Positions 12,098-22,262 of a DNA stretch of 64,000 nt are shown piece by piece. Both the position numbers and the translations under genes were made by a program. Within the stretch, counting starts at the first letter, position 1; each line of letters begins with the position of its first letter. The notes under the pieces were generated by a model. The model did not search any database. It saw only the letters and a list, made by a program, of their open reading frames with translations, and was not told the DNA's origin. Origin of the DNA: Lumbricus terrestris (Eukaryota > Annelida > Clitellata > Crassiclitellata > Lumbricidae); NCBI GenBank assembly GCA_949752735.1, contig OX457036.1, forward strand, positions 17,512,433-17,576,432, read 5' to 3'.

Positions 12098-12264
12098 TAG
12101 TTACTAAGGCACTAGCATCCAGGGATAACGTACTGTGCCTTTACGTTTTCTTGTCTCTTTTGATATGAAGCGAATAGAGAAGTCCTCTGTCGCTTTCTAC
12201 TTAGTGGATCATCATCATCGCTGGATCTTGAAGTCATCTGGGAAATCCCGAGCTGACCACCATT

Positions 12265-12480
12265 TCCAAGACCGGATCTTTAAGACCAAGACCGGGTCTT
12301 CAAGACCAAGACCAAGACCAAGACCGGACCTTCAAGACCAAGACCAAGACCAAGACCGGACCTTCGAGACCAAGACCAAGACCAAGACCGCCACATTCAA
12401 GACCAAGACCAAGACCAAGACCGCAATTTTCTGGTCTCGAGACAGTCTCGAGACCAAGACCGCGGTCTCGAGACCACATC
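12265..12480. repeat. AAGACC minisatellite, block 2
   Basis: CAAGACC hexamers grouped with CGGACCTTC, CGCCACATT and GAGACAGTCTCGAGACC spacers. The 3' part contains the palindrome GAGACAGTCTCGAGACC. Same hexamer as block 1 but different spacer sequence. Confidence 0.85.
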
Positions 12481-12594
12481 ACTGTGTTGCTTAGGTCGAG
12501 AATTGGAAGCTGGATAATCAGATGAGTCGGGGTATGTCGAGTTCTCAGTTTCGAGTGGAAAGCCCAATGGATGATGGACAGAGGAGTTCGTCAG

Positions 12595-12814
12595 CAGGGG
12601 CGCAACCAGAACATTTTCCTGGGGGGTGCTCAGAACTATTATTGTAAGCGCTGAAGTCACGAAGCCAATGCCGACTATGAAATACTAAAAGAGCGAAAGA
12701 CCCCCTACCCCCCCAGAGCAAAAAACTCATCGGATTTGGAAAAATTGCGTGGGTCACCTTTTTGCCCTGGGGGGTGCTCAAGCACCCCCCAGCACCCCCC
12801 TGGTTGCGCCACTG
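12595..12814. mobile_element. hAT-type MITE with perfect 8-bp duplication
   Basis: Starts CAGGGGCGCAACCAGAAC and ends CTGGTTGCGCCACTG, flanked by TTCGTCAG on both sides (12587-12594, 12815-12822). The interior has the C/G-run GGGGGGTGCTC and its inverse. Confidence 0.9.
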
Positions 12815-12872
12815 TTCGTCAGCCCGGAGGTGATGGTGAGTGGATGACATAATTTATAGCTTATGTAGGCCC

Positions 12873-13140
12873 CAGTGGCGTAGCCAGAAGTTTATGATGG
12901 GGATGGGAGTTGGAGGTTTTATGGCCTGGCCGGATGCCCTTTCTAACACCAACCCAACAGTATTGCAGTAAATAAAAAGGGAATAAAGTAACAAAGGGAA
13001 TAAAGCAAGAAAAATAATTTTGACTAAAAGCAATTATTTTGTTTTTCTTATTTAAGTGGATAAATAACCTTTAAAAAAAACTTTTCCCCTATGCCAATGC
13101 TGGGGGTTTAACCCCCGAAACCCCCTTGTCTACGCCACTG
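12873..13140. mobile_element. hAT-type MITE with perfect 8-bp duplication
   Basis: Starts CAGTGGCGTAGCCAGAAG and ends TGTCTACGCCACTG, flanked by GTAGGCCC at 12865-12872 and 13141-13148. Sister copy of the 9147-9406 element. Confidence 0.9.
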
Positions 13141-13949
13141 GTAGGCCCTATAAGACTAGCAGTAGCATAGCTCAGCCGAGGTTAAAGAAACGCGGGTGTT
13201 TTACAATGTCTGAGCTTTGAACAGGGCTTAAAGTGCCTGGACGGTCATGGACGGCGTCCATGCACTTATTTTTAAATCTGAACGCCGTCCTGCCACTTAT
13301 TGGCCAGCACTGAAAGAAAAGGTAAGGGGCGTCCAGGCACTTCTTTTGGAAAGGCAAAGGGCGTCCAGGTACTTATTTTTCCACACTTTAAGCACTGGCT
13401 TTGAATCTATTTCTAGATCTCTCGAAACGGATAAACTACCTGGACGATGTCGTGGAAGTGATGATCCGAAATTCAGTTGCCCTCGAAAAGTCAGACGATC
13501 TCCTACTGAACTCGATGATGAAAAAGTAACGGAACAACGTTAATAATTATCATTTACGACAAAGGAACACAAGTTACTCAAAACGAGCTCCATATCCATA
13601 GGACGATTTCTGCATTCTGGTTAAGAATTATGTGACTCGAAAACAATCTGCAGAATGGACACTGTGATTAGAAAAACATTTATATGAATGTGTGTGCAAT
13701 ATTTATTAGATACTGTCCTGCTGCATAGACTGCAAACTAAATCTCTCTTCAAAGTCTACGTACTCGATCTTGCTGCACATTAATTGAACAATGACTTTCG
13801 TGTAGTTAACAGTTAGTATACATTTCAGCAATCCATTTTGAAAATTCAATAGGGCCTACATGTTGTTAACTTATTGTAAGCAACAAAAAGTATGTGTTAT
13901 TATGTTAGAACTTAATTAGAACTAATCCAATGATTAATGGAAAAATTTT

Positions 13950-14070
13950 GTTGGTCTTTGGCCGAAAAATCTGATGACCCTTTTTAAAGGCCATTTGGCT
14001 GAAATGTCATGAAAAAATAAAAGACACCATTTCCCCGCCAAAATAGCTGATGACCCGTTTTAGTCGTAAT
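13950..14070. repeat. Internal fragment of the GGCG MITE family
   Basis: GGCCGAAAAATCTGATGACC and CTGATGACCCGTTTTAGTCG match the interior of the GGCG-type MITEs, but neither end is present. Confidence 0.55.
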
Positions 14071-14951
14071 AATGCTACTTAAATTCTCTCACTGCGCATT
14101 GCTTGAAAACTTACTCAAACATTGTATCATAAAATGCTCATATTTCTGTCACGTTTGCCCACTGCATTGATGTTCACTGTCAGCTAGACCTTCTGTATTG
14201 TCACAAGGCTAGAACTTAATTGGGAATGCGCGAAAGTCTACAAGTGATGTCCTACATAATATATTTCACTTTTATTTTTGTGCATAAGATGCAATTAATT
14301 AAAATGCCCGAGGACGAGACGGTATCAACCTGTCTGCGAAATAAAGAGAATCCCACAAAATTGGACCTGCTGACCTATAGGCCTAGCTGCCTGTTACTTT
14401 GGATGCATATGGTCGCTTCATTGCCAAAAACAATACGGACGCAATGCTTAAAAATTACATTGCAAAATGAGTAGCCAAACTGTTTAAGTGGATCTTGAAA
14501 GGACCTTTCTTCTGTGGTCCATCTATTAGCCCGTGGGAAATACGTCTCATTTGCAAGCAGGCCTAGGCCTATAGGCTAGGCCTATTCTTGGATATCGGTC
14601 GTAAATGCCAAACACGAAAGGATCGAATAAAAATTATTACAATTTTTACATTGTCCAACCGGTTAAATACCACATTCTGAGAACAGCTTCTATAGATTCA
14701 AGCTCTGTAGGCCCTATCGATAACTATAAACGTAGGCCTATATAGCAGTCGTAATAATAGCCTACACATGCACACAGTGAGTGATAGCCTATAGGATTAT
14801 AATTATTGCCAATGATAATAATGTTCAGTTTCTTCATCAGACAGAAATTCTTCTCGCAAGGGAATCGCGTCGAGGGTGAAGTTGAAAAGGCAGTATAGGC
14901 CTAGGCTATAGGTCTAGTGACTTAAGCGAACTAATCTATAATCTATATTAA

Positions 14952-14955
<4 letters not shown>

Positions 14956-15000
<45 letters not shown>
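14956..15000. repeat. (AT)n microsatellite
   Basis: About 22 AT units end 30 bases before the first ATG of the DUF229 frame. Confidence 0.95.
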
Positions 15001-15004
<4 letters not shown>

Positions 15005-15029
15005 ATAAGCCAGAAAAACACCAGAAATT

Positions 15030-17033
15030 ATGTTTGTTTCCCGCATTGGATTCTGTCCTTGTGTTCCACTGAGGGCGACAACTTTAATTTTTGTTGCTCT
15101 AACCGCCGTTGTCATTTATATCAGACTTTTCTCATCCAGTAACAGCGAAACATTTAAACTTTTCTTTAAGCAGCTGGGAAAGTATTACTGGTCTGTGGGA
15201 ATTGGGAAAGTTAATGAGAGCGGATCTTACCAGGCGGTGCAGATGTGTCTTCATCCAAAACTCATTCTTTGGCATCCACAACTGATCAAGTCTTACCACA
15301 ACGATCCAAAACCTCTGCGTTGCTCAGAGTCTGAAGAGAATTGGGTCTACACAACAAACGGGACTTTCAGAATTTCCGAAAACGCTGTCAGAAAACACGG
15401 AAACATTACGTGCACCTGTGTTCCAATCTATCAAGGAAGAGTCGACCTAGGTTTAATCAGAAGGAATGGGAAGCCGAAGAGAAACGGGGATCCACTTACG
15501 AACGATGCGTTTGAGGCGAACTGTGTCGGAGCTGATGGCAAGTCGCGATCTGATGTTTACGTTGCATGGAATCTCTAAAAACGAGATTAAGGTCCGAGCT
15601 AGAAAGAAGTTCAAGATTAGAGATTCATCACTAGACCTCGACATTTTGATGTTTGGCTATGACTCAGTTTCCAGGATGACGTGGCTGAGAAATCTGCCGA
15701 AATCTTATAAGTAGGCCTACATGGTAGAAGTTCTTGGAGTGGTTGTTCTAGAGAAGTACAACATTGTTGGGGATGCAACGGTGAATGCCCTCATTCCGAT
15801 TCTAACCGGCAAAAAGTTACAGGAGTTGCCGGAAGCTCGGCGCGGGTTCTCAGGAGCCAAAATGGTCGACGATTTTCCTTGGATCTGGAATGACATGAAA
15901 AAGTTTGGTTACGCAACGCAGTGGGGCGAAGACGCCTCGGAGATTGGCACATTTGTATACAGCTTAATGGGCTTCAAAAAGCCACCAGTGGACCACTACT
16001 TGCGCACGTTCTACCTTGCACTCAGGCGTGAAGCCCGTGATTAGCCTACCACTCGTTTTGTCTGGGTTCCGTATCGCTTCACCAAAACATGCTAAATTGG
16101 ATGAAGGACTTCATAGACCTATACGCCGATCAGAGAAAATTTTCGTTCGTCTTCAATTCCGAATATACCCACGATGGATACACAGAATTAAGACACGCCG
16201 ACAGCGAGCTGAAGGCATTTCTGGAATACCAGAACGCGTCCGGTCATCTCAACCGTTCTATGCTCATCCTGATGGCAGATCACGGGGCTCGATTTCAGAA
16301 GGTAAGAAACACGGAACAGGGCAAGTATGAGGAGCGAATGCCGTTCTTTAGCGTTCGACTTCCCACTTGGTTTCAGGATAAATACCCGGATACCGTTAGG
16401 AATCTGAAGACGAATGCCGGTCGCCTCGTTACACCGTTCGATATTCACGAGACTTTTCATGACATCATAGATTTTAAGGGTTCAGGGCTCGGTGACGTCA
16501 GCCAACGAGGAATCAGTCTGTTCAAGGAAATTCCGAAAGAACGGACCTGCGCTGATGCGGGAATTGAACCTCACTGGTGCGCATGTCTGAGTTGGACGGA
16601 AGTGAATTTCAACGACGATCAAGTCCACCAGGCGGCGCTGGCGATCGTCCAGAAGATCAATAGCTTAACTGAACCGGAAAGAAGCAACTGTGTTGAACTG
16701 CGACTGGCAGAAGTTACAAAAGCGGTTAAGTGGAGCGCCAATGATAATCTGCTTCGGTTTCAACAGAGTGCCAACATATTTATGGACGTTCCCGACCTGA
16801 GTGATAAGATGAATGCCACCGAAGCCATTTACCAGATCACGTTTAGGACTGAACCAGGAGATGCCCTTTACGAAGGCACCGTCAAATTCTTCGTAGATGA
16901 GAAGCGCTACAGTGTATCTGATCGTGAAATTAGTCGCATTAATATCTACGGTCGTCAGCCACACTGTGTCATGGATCGTCTGCCACATCTGAGACCGTAC
17001 TGTTACTGCAAGATGCAACTTCCGATTACATGA
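15030..17033 (+). pseudogene. DUF229 (sulfatase-superfamily) single-exon gene with three frame breaks
   Basis: Recognised as the DUF229 family (Pfam PF02995), uncharacterised animal proteins with an alkaline-phosphatase/sulfatase-like fold, usually type II membrane or secreted. A signal-anchor helix (LIFVALTAVVIYIRLF) follows the start. Family blocks are in order: MCLHPKLILWHP, ENWVYTTNGTFRIS, ITCTCVPIYQG, ILMFGYDSVSRM, YNIVGDATVNALIPILTG, WGEDASEIGTF, LILMADHGARF, RNTEQGKYEERMPFF, RTCADAGIEPHWCACLSW, and a Cys-rich end YCYC. Frame breaks: a 1-base gain near 15570, an in-frame TAG from TAGGCC at 15712, and a 5-base gain TAGCC at 16042. Removing these exact bases restores family-like sequence across each junction. 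No introns over 2 kb suggests an intronless paralogue or retrocopy. It could be a recent pseudogene or an unexpressed allele; assembly error is less likely for the two TAG(G)CC lesions. Confidence 0.88.
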
Positions 17034-19052
17034 CCATTACATTCGCTGTGTAACGGATCATAAATTGTCTGGACAGTAGGGCCAATATTGTTAACATTAC
17101 TTTGTCGCATCTGCTTTAGTCGAAGCTGAATCATCAAAAAACGGTGGGGTGGCCTCACTAAAAGTGGTATAACTTTTGTTCTGTTTGAAACATATTGATG
17201 AAATCTGGCCATCATGTGTAAATATGAATTGTCTACAAGCCTGTAAAATTTCATTTCGACATTATTACTTTTGGTCAGGATATTGGCAAAAAACCTAGGG
17301 GGTCTTTTTTGGCCCACCATGTACACTGGGTGTGGTGCCCATGTGCAACCATGGATGTTTTAAAGTGGAATAAGCACATCTGGTAACAACCCACAATCAA
17401 CTACAACCCCAGGAGGCACTTCTCTGCAATTCCCAATGGACCTACATCTACATCTTCTATGATTTCTGGTGGTGCCAGTCTAAAGTCTGGATAAAGGAGG
17501 AGGGCAATGTCAACATCCACAGCAGCTACGAGACACCATTAACACTGGAAACTAACAAACTTACTTACTTGCGTCTGAGCAAAAACAAATCGCATTTAAA
17601 CATGTGAAAGAGTTGCATCTAGGTCAACTTTATTTAACATGAATAAACAAATTTTTATGGACATCAGAAAGCCGAACCTCTGTTTATATCAAACGCACAG
17701 CAGAGTAAAGTCAGCAACAAATTTACTGCAGCCAAAAGAAATTCATCACAAGTTTCCAGTCCGCTAAAGACATTAAAGTATAAATAAATTCCAAATATTG
17801 GCGGAATTATAGGCATGAAAAGTTGGTTCATTTGTGCTGGACAACCCTGTATATTTCAAATCATGTAAAAGAGAGGCATCTTAGTATGTCTTAGTTGGCG
17901 CCGTTGAAGGCTGCCATATTTGTCTTGTATTTGTTTTATGTATCGTGTTCTTATATGCTTGTAACTCAGAGTGCATTTGCAGCTGAAGCTACCGAACCTG
18001 TTGTAGCCGACCTGCGTGTCGTGCGAAGCGGGTCGTATTTCGCATAACCTGTATCTGTAATCATTCTGCGGTTTGTCAGATTGAATGTCATTATTAAACG
18101 AATATATATCATCAACACCTAATATTGAGAGTCGCTTTGTCCTGGTTCGTGGTTTGGTGCCGTGTTGCGTTGAAGAATATTTTGCACAATGAACCAAAAC
18201 AAAACCATCATGAAGACAATCTTTTATCTACAGTTTCAGCAACAAACTCCCAATTTCATATGGCAGAATGCAATACGAAAGTAGAATACAGATCAGAAAA
18301 CACAAATATTACAAAAACACAACCAATTAACAGTTGAAATAAAGCAAAAATAATTCACAACGTTAAAATTCAATCAATCAATCAATCCTTTGTTGATCCA
18401 CAGATACGGAAAATGACTGCACGCAAAGAAATGGTACAGCTTTCTGGAATTCAAAGGGATACCAAAAAAGGACTACAGCATATTTCACACAAAACTGATG
18501 CAACACTGACAAACTCAAAACTGCTAGTCACAATGTCATTCATAATTTTACATGCTCAACACAATTTAACTAAGGAATCTGACCTAAGATACAATGGAGA
18601 AAACCTGGCAAGGTGTTCACATATGATATACGTACCAGTCCTCATGCCGATTAATAATTCCCTACAATTGTTTAGAGTGGAATAATCACAATAACACTGG
18701 CAAGGACTATATCACTCCCACAATACTAGGGCATCAAAATCCTACTGCACCATTTTTACTAGATGTAACAGAAATATAACATTCCTTTAAAAAGAGAATT
18801 AGGTTTCTGCATAGATATACAATGACTTCAAACACTAAATAACCACATGTGGAAGCGATTAAAAAACAACTGACAGTACTCTTTAGTTGACTCATTTGCA
18901 TAGCAGAAGGCAGCTAATGCATGTTGGACAATGTACGGCACAGACATTATATCAAACTTTCATCTGATTGTTGTGAGATATATCATGTATATTTGTACTC
19001 TCATGCTATTGCTGCTTTACTTACATATTATACATATATATGACATATTTAT

Positions 19053-19083
<31 letters not shown>

Positions 19084-20384
19084 TATATTTATAAAAAATA
19101 ATTTGAACCTTAGATAGATTCTGATTGAGCCAAGTTTCACACAATGGTAAGTCTCAAGAATCCTTCTTCGCAAAAGAAAATCCACGAGTCAAATTTCTCA
19201 AAGATCATTTTTGATGGCTCGACAGCCAAGTCAACCTTTGGATCATTGGAAAATATTCCACTTATAGACTTCAGACAAAACCAATTGCAGACAAAACCAT
19301 TTGCTTATAGCTTCCTGGAGACAATCAAACAGAAAGTCAGAAACATTGCCAACCACTTCAACAGCATTAAAAGAAATTGAAACTTTAGTTATATACATTG
19401 GAAAAGATCGATTGAGTAAGACCAACAAGTTCAACGTTAAATGACACCATGTACAAACTGGTTAAGAAGTCATTTGAAGCAGCTTTACATAACTGTAGCC
19501 CAGTGGTTCACAACCTTTTTTGACATTAGGGCCACTTTTTCTAAGTTGGAGGGCACGAAGGCCTCTATTTCTTAGTTGAAGGACATTAGGGGGCTATAAT
19601 GCTAAAATTTAATGAACTAAAATTGTTATAATTTAATCAAAATAGAATTGTTATTTATAGATGTCAGACTAAAACAATTTGCAATAGAAAATAATTGTGT
19701 TCTATCCTGTCCAAATTGTCAATTTTTTAATATATTTTTGTTAATTCTTTGAGAGATGAGGGCCATTTTTTAAGGCCTGGTGGGCCACTTTGGCCACTGG
19801 TTGGGAACCACTGCTGTAGCCTCGTGGAACATGATATATATGTATAATATATATAAAACTATATAAATATAATTATAATATATATATATATATATATGAT
19901 CTTAGCTAATGAGCCACATGGACCTGCTTTATTGAAATTGACAACATTCTTTTAAAACAGTAGTTTTAACATTATGTACACAGTGTATAGCTTAAATTAC
20001 ATACTCTTAAAACAGTTAAGAGCCAATCACTGGGTGCAAATTTAGTAATTCAATTATAAGCACATTCCACTTATATTGCTTAAAAATGAAAGTCAATGGG
20101 TGTTTGTAACGGATGTGGCAAATGAAATAAAGAGAGAAAAATGGATCCAATATTTTATAGGATATGCAGATTGCGAGATTTCTCAGCACACTTCAGTCTC
20201 ACAGGTTCTATCATTACAACGACAGATTGACTCAGGACCGTCGTTTGCACCAGACTGTTACCGTAGTTTAAATAACGCTCACCACTTTGGGTGACATCGA
20301 TGGTCTTCGACATTTAGCTAGAATTACACGCGTTCAGAAATGTGTTAACGTACTGAAATGAATGCAGGTTAAAAACAGTCCATC
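17034..20384. other. Intergenic, mobile-element remnants
   Basis: Contains two unpaired mariner-like ends: reverse complement of TGGTGGGCCAAAAAAGACCC near 17295-17325, and GGACAACCCTGTATAT near 17840. There are several TATATA tracts (19040-19090, 19835-19905), ATCA repeats at 18370, and one complete hAT MITE at 19501. No convincing coding exon; part may be 3' UTR or intergenic for the flanking minus-strand exons. Confidence 0.5.
19501..19813. mobile_element. hAT MITE, CAGTGGTTCNCAACC family
   Basis: A 313-bp element with ends CAGTGGTTCACAACC and GGTTGGGAACCACTG is flanked by perfect 8-bp duplications CTGTAGCC (19493-19500, 19814-19821). The ends are the classic hAT/Charlie type. Interior motifs GGGCCACTTTTTCTAAG and AGGGCCATTTTTTAAGGCC are shared with the 21440 copy. 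Confidence 0.92.
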
Positions 20385-21375
20385 TTACATGTTGTCTTCA
20401 AAATAAGCGTTAATGGCACGGTCCAAATCCATGTCGAACTGCGTGATATATCTACGAGCGACCGCAGGATCGATGTTGTCGACGATGTTTTGAAACTGCA
20501 CGACGAGTACATCGATCACCATTTGTATATCGTTACTTCCTTTAAAGCACAACACAGAAACATCATTTAATAATAATAAGACGATTTATATAGCACCATA
20601 TCTAAGGAGAGGCCGAAGGAAAGGGCGCTGTACACGAGATCAAAAGTTACAGGCAATTGTACGATGGTTTACAATAAAGCGCCTTGACATTTGACAAAGA
20701 CAGGCACACATTCAGAGACAAGCGATCGACGGACTCTATAGATTTTCATCCAGATTAAACGCTGGCACACAACTGAACTAAAGACTGTTCGGTGTTCAAT
20801 GTTTATATAAATTGAAACAGAGCATCTTTAAGGCTACATGTCATTGTACTATTACGTATCTGTTGACCAAGCGTCACTTGATGGGTGCTAAGCAACTGTG
20901 AGCAAAGGACTTGCTCTAGGTTCCTGCATTCGAAGCATTTCCAGGATGTATCAAATGCACACATGATACAAGAGTCCTGCTATCCTACCTGCACGATCTC
21001 TGTTGCCCAATCTCTGATGCCATACAGCTATAAAATTGACTCTTGTTCAATGCATGTGCACCAGTTAAATGCAAATAAAGGTTACTTACTTACTTACCTG
21101 CAATGTCAATTCGTAGAACTATGAAGTTTCACAGGATGAAAGATAACCCTTTACCGACCAAAGTGTAGCAAATGGTATGGAAAATCCTATACCTTCGAAC
21201 TGTAAAGGGTCAAGTTCCTCGACCCGACAAAACTACGATTTCTCTGCGTACCTGATGGAATGGTATCTGACGAAAGATCCTGCACACTGCGAGGATCCAC
21301 TCCACCGTACGTCTGACTGTAACAGTTGAACAGCTCTTCCATCTCTCGAGTAGACAGTTTTCCTTTGAGGTCAAG
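20385..21375 (-). CDS. Two terminal exons, UBA-like C-terminus, parent transcript unclear
   Basis: Exon 21252-21375 (acceptor TTACAG, donor CAG|GTACGC) encodes a helical segment beginning LDLKGKLSTREMEELFNCYS and ends in phase 1. Exon 20385-20539 (acceptor TTTAAAG) continues in phase and ends at TAA. The last 25 residues (ARRYITQFDMDLDRAINAYF) have the pattern of a UBA-like helix bundle that binds ubiquitin or related partners; this is inferred from pattern only. The incoming phase is 0. They could be alternative 3' exons of the PARP-type gene just upstream, which otherwise ends in its own stop at 22263, or the end of a separate small gene whose first exons I could not find. Confidence 0.6.
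20560..20660 (-). repeat. Decayed SINE-like tail
   Basis: GACGATTTATATAGCACC followed by GAGAGGCCGAAGG..GGGCGCTGTA resembles the sequence at 6125-6182 and the GCGCTATATAAAT class of tails. Neither copy has a clear tRNA head. Confidence 0.4.
21147..21209 (-). mobile_element. 63-bp piggyBac-like micro-MITE, copy 1
   Basis: CCCTTTACCGACCAAAGTG at the left and TGTAAAGGG at the right bound exactly 63 bases. It is the reverse complement of the 52993-53055 copy apart from scattered changes. Flanks ATAA and TCAA are degenerate forms of TTAA. It is 43 bases beyond the donor of the 21252-21375 exon. Confidence 0.75.
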
Positions 21376-21439
21376 CTGTAAGAAATGCCACATGGTTTAA
21401 AATGAGGAGAAATCATCAACTTTAATTCATCGTCTACAC

Positions 21440-21761
21440 CAGTGGTTCCCAACCTGTGGCCCGCAAGGCCTAAAAAATGGACTCGTTCCTCAAAGAATTA
21501 TCAAAAATACACGACAAAATTGACAATTTGGACAGGATAGAACACATAATCATATTCCATTACAAATTATTTTATTTTGACGTCTATAAATAGCACCAAA
21601 CATTCTATTTTGATTCGATTATAACAATTTTATATACTTTTAGTTAAATAAGGTCAAAAGCCTTGTGGCCCGCTAATGTCCTTCAACTAAGAAAAAGTGG
21701 CCCTCGTGTCCTCCAACTTAGAAAAAGTGGCCCTAAAGTGAAAAAAGGTTGGGAACCACTG
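21440..21761. mobile_element. hAT MITE, CAGTGGTTCCCAACC family
   Basis: Ends CAGTGGTTCCCAACC and GGTTGGGAACCACTG; perfect 8-bp duplications GTCTACAC at 21432-21439 and 21762-21769. Same family as 19501-19813, in the opposite orientation judged by interior motifs. Confidence 0.93.
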
Positions 21762-22049
21762 GTCTACACATTTGCTTCATGAGACTTTACAAGAAGATGC
21801 ATGTATTTGCTAATTCAAACATCCAATCAAACATCATTCAGACATTCACTCACTTATTTGTTATTCACACTGTTTTATTTTGAGTCTGAAGGGCAAGTGA
21901 ATGATCTTTTTTGATATATATCATAAGTGAGTTCATTAAAAGTGGTTTTTAGAATGAAAATGAATCTATAAGGATAGTAAATGTGGATTTATTCAAAAGA
22001 CATTCGTCTCGAATTTACTAGATTACCAAAAAATAGCAGAAAAATAAAT

Positions 22050-22262
22050 CTGAATGATTACACATTTCTTCGGTAACCACGTCCTCTGCCACTTCTACAG
22101 GCATAAATAAACACACAATTAATCCAACAAAACTAGAAAATTATTACCACAGAAACAGCAAGAATTCTTAAAGTCTTCTGCCACTTTTGCCGGCATGGAT
22201 AAACACACCAATAAAAACCCACAAAACTACGAAATTATTGCCACAGAAACCGTGAGAGTTTC
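22050..22262. repeat. Two-copy tandem duplication of about 105 bp
   Basis: A unit with CTCTGCCACTT..GGCAT..ATAAACACAC..AAATTATT.CCACAGAAAC..TTCTTAAAGT occurs twice (roughly 22050-22165 and 22166-22265). The second copy runs into the stop-codon end of the PARP gene's last exon, so the stop lies within the duplicated unit. Confidence 0.7.

Larger units (their letters stand above)
13149..15029. other. Intergenic, no gene seen
   Basis: AT-rich sequence with a run of GCGTCCAGGCACTT-type repeats (13220-13375), a MITE fragment (13950-14070), six perfect TAGGCCTA palindromes between 14378 and 14903, and an (AT)n tract at 14956-15000 just upstream of the DUF229 start codon. Short open frames show no recognisable protein. 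Confidence 0.6.

Noticed and set aside
17080..17860. A complete mariner element
   Set aside because: Two mariner-like ends are present but they differ in sequence and do not pair, and no transposase motif lies between them.
18413..18685. 90-codon open frame in the intergenic region
   Set aside because: No recognisable domain, no splice context, and base composition like its non-coding surroundings.
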